Positions 5,717-5,838 of a stretch of 5,838 bases of DNA are shown here, one piece after another. Every line of letters starts with the position of its first letter. The stretch's first letter is position 1. Below the pieces are notes generated by a model that did not search any database, was not told the origin of the DNA, and was given only the letters and a program-made list of their open reading frames with translations. The DNA comes from 13-2-20CM-68-14 sp035640035. Its GTDB lineage: Bacteria; Actinomycetota; Thermoleophilia; Gaiellales; Gaiellaceae. The stretch spans positions 1 through 5,838 of the forward strand of contig DASQWX010000078.1 in NCBI GenBank assembly GCA_035640035.1, written 5' to 3'. The position numbers and the translations under genes were made by a program.

Positions 5717-5746
5717 AGGGACAGACCCCTACGGGGGTCAGTCCCT
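5717..5746. repeat. REP-like palindrome 2, overlapping the dehydrogenase stop codon
   Basis: This is a 30-base hairpin with arms AGGGACAGACCCC (5717-5729) and GGGGTCAGTCCCT (5734-5746). Twelve of 13 positions pair (A-A mismatch at 5723/5740) and the loop is TACG, again a UNCG-type tetraloop in plus-strand RNA. Its right end overlaps two bases of the dehydrogenase stop codon (5745-5747). No T tract follows on the minus strand, so it is a poor intrinsic terminator, though it could protect the 3' end of that message. Confidence 0.65.
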
Positions 5747-5838
5747 ACGTGGAGTCGTGGAGCAGGCGCCCTTCCATGCCGCCGGCGACCACGACGACCT
5801 GGCCCGTGACGTGGCCCGAGAGCTCGTCCGAGGCCAGG
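5745..5838 (-). CDS. Short-chain dehydrogenase/reductase, C-terminal fragment
   Basis: Only the last 30 codons and the TAG are in the window; the gene continues beyond the right edge. The residues LASDELSGHVTGQVVVVAGG, followed by MEGRLLHDST, match the very characteristic C-terminal end of classical short-chain dehydrogenases: the FLASDxSxxVTGQxxxVDGG motif that follows the last helix and forms the final beta strand. The usual DGG is AGG here, a variation I believe also occurs in the family. The catalytic Ser-Tyr-Lys and the Rossmann glycine motif lie outside the window, so substrate and cofactor cannot be judged. The gene is on the same strand as the methionine gene, but 476 bases and several hairpins separate them, so co-transcription is unlikely. 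Confidence 0.85.
   Translation of the reverse strand, partial: LASDELSGHVTGQVVVVAGGMEGRLLHDST

Larger units (their letters stand above)
5269..5744. other. 476-base non-coding, hairpin-rich intergenic region
   Basis: No convincing protein gene was found on either strand. The plus-strand reading frame at 5277-5483 is Arg/Ser/Pro-rich, lacks a ribosome binding site and runs across the tandem hairpins, so it looks like a GC artefact. The stretch contains at least seven distinct inverted repeats, described separately. I looked on the minus strand, upstream of the methionine gene, for the cores of SAM-I, SAM-IV, SAH, THF and cobalamin riboswitches and recognised none. A weak plus-strand promoter-like pair, TAGATC (5309-5314) and GATACT (5332-5337) with 17-base spacing, lies just before the first hairpin. 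Confidence 0.7.

Overview
The window is high-GC DNA with strong G/C bias at third codon positions. It most resembles a chromosome of Actinomycetota, possibly the Thermoleophilia (Gaiella/Solirubrobacter) side. That placement is inferred from composition and gene style, not from a marker gene. No tRNA, rRNA, CRISPR array, transposase or phage gene is visible.

Layout. Positions 83-2842 (+) encode a 919-residue LAL-type regulator: an AAA/STAND-like ATPase domain, a long alpha-helical TPR-like sensor region and a C-terminal LuxR helix-turn-helix. After 83 bases with no terminator comes a small exported protein at 2926-3414 (+). It has a signal peptide, three copies of a PIVSEK-containing motif and a C-terminal membrane segment. 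A perfect 15-bp inverted repeat (3433-3464) then serves as a shared terminator for the convergent gene. That gene, 3463-5268 (-), is a YitJ-type fusion of homocysteine S-methyltransferase and methylenetetrahydrofolate reductase, belonging to methionine and one-carbon metabolism. The right edge (5745-5838, -) holds the last 30 residues of a short-chain dehydrogenase/reductase.

Between the two minus-strand genes lies a 476-base non-coding stretch (5269-5744) rich in inverted repeats. In order it holds: two hairpins sharing an exact 14-base loop-side sequence 42 bases apart; an 11-bp terminator-like hairpin; a possible multi-helix RNA domain closed by a 7-bp helix; a second 11-bp terminator-like hairpin; and two 30-base REP-like palindromes flanking another hairpin. 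Both terminator-like stems have their T-rich side on the plus strand, opposite to the flanking genes. This hints at one or two unannotated plus-strand RNAs, or at a leader region for the methionine gene.

How the genes work together. The regulator and the exported repeat protein may form one transcription unit, perhaps a sensor or controller with a surface product. The methionine gene and the dehydrogenase look like ordinary metabolism with no clear link to that pair. The main points of interest are the non-coding stretch, the repeat protein and a Cys-to-His change at a predicted zinc ligand of the methyltransferase domain.
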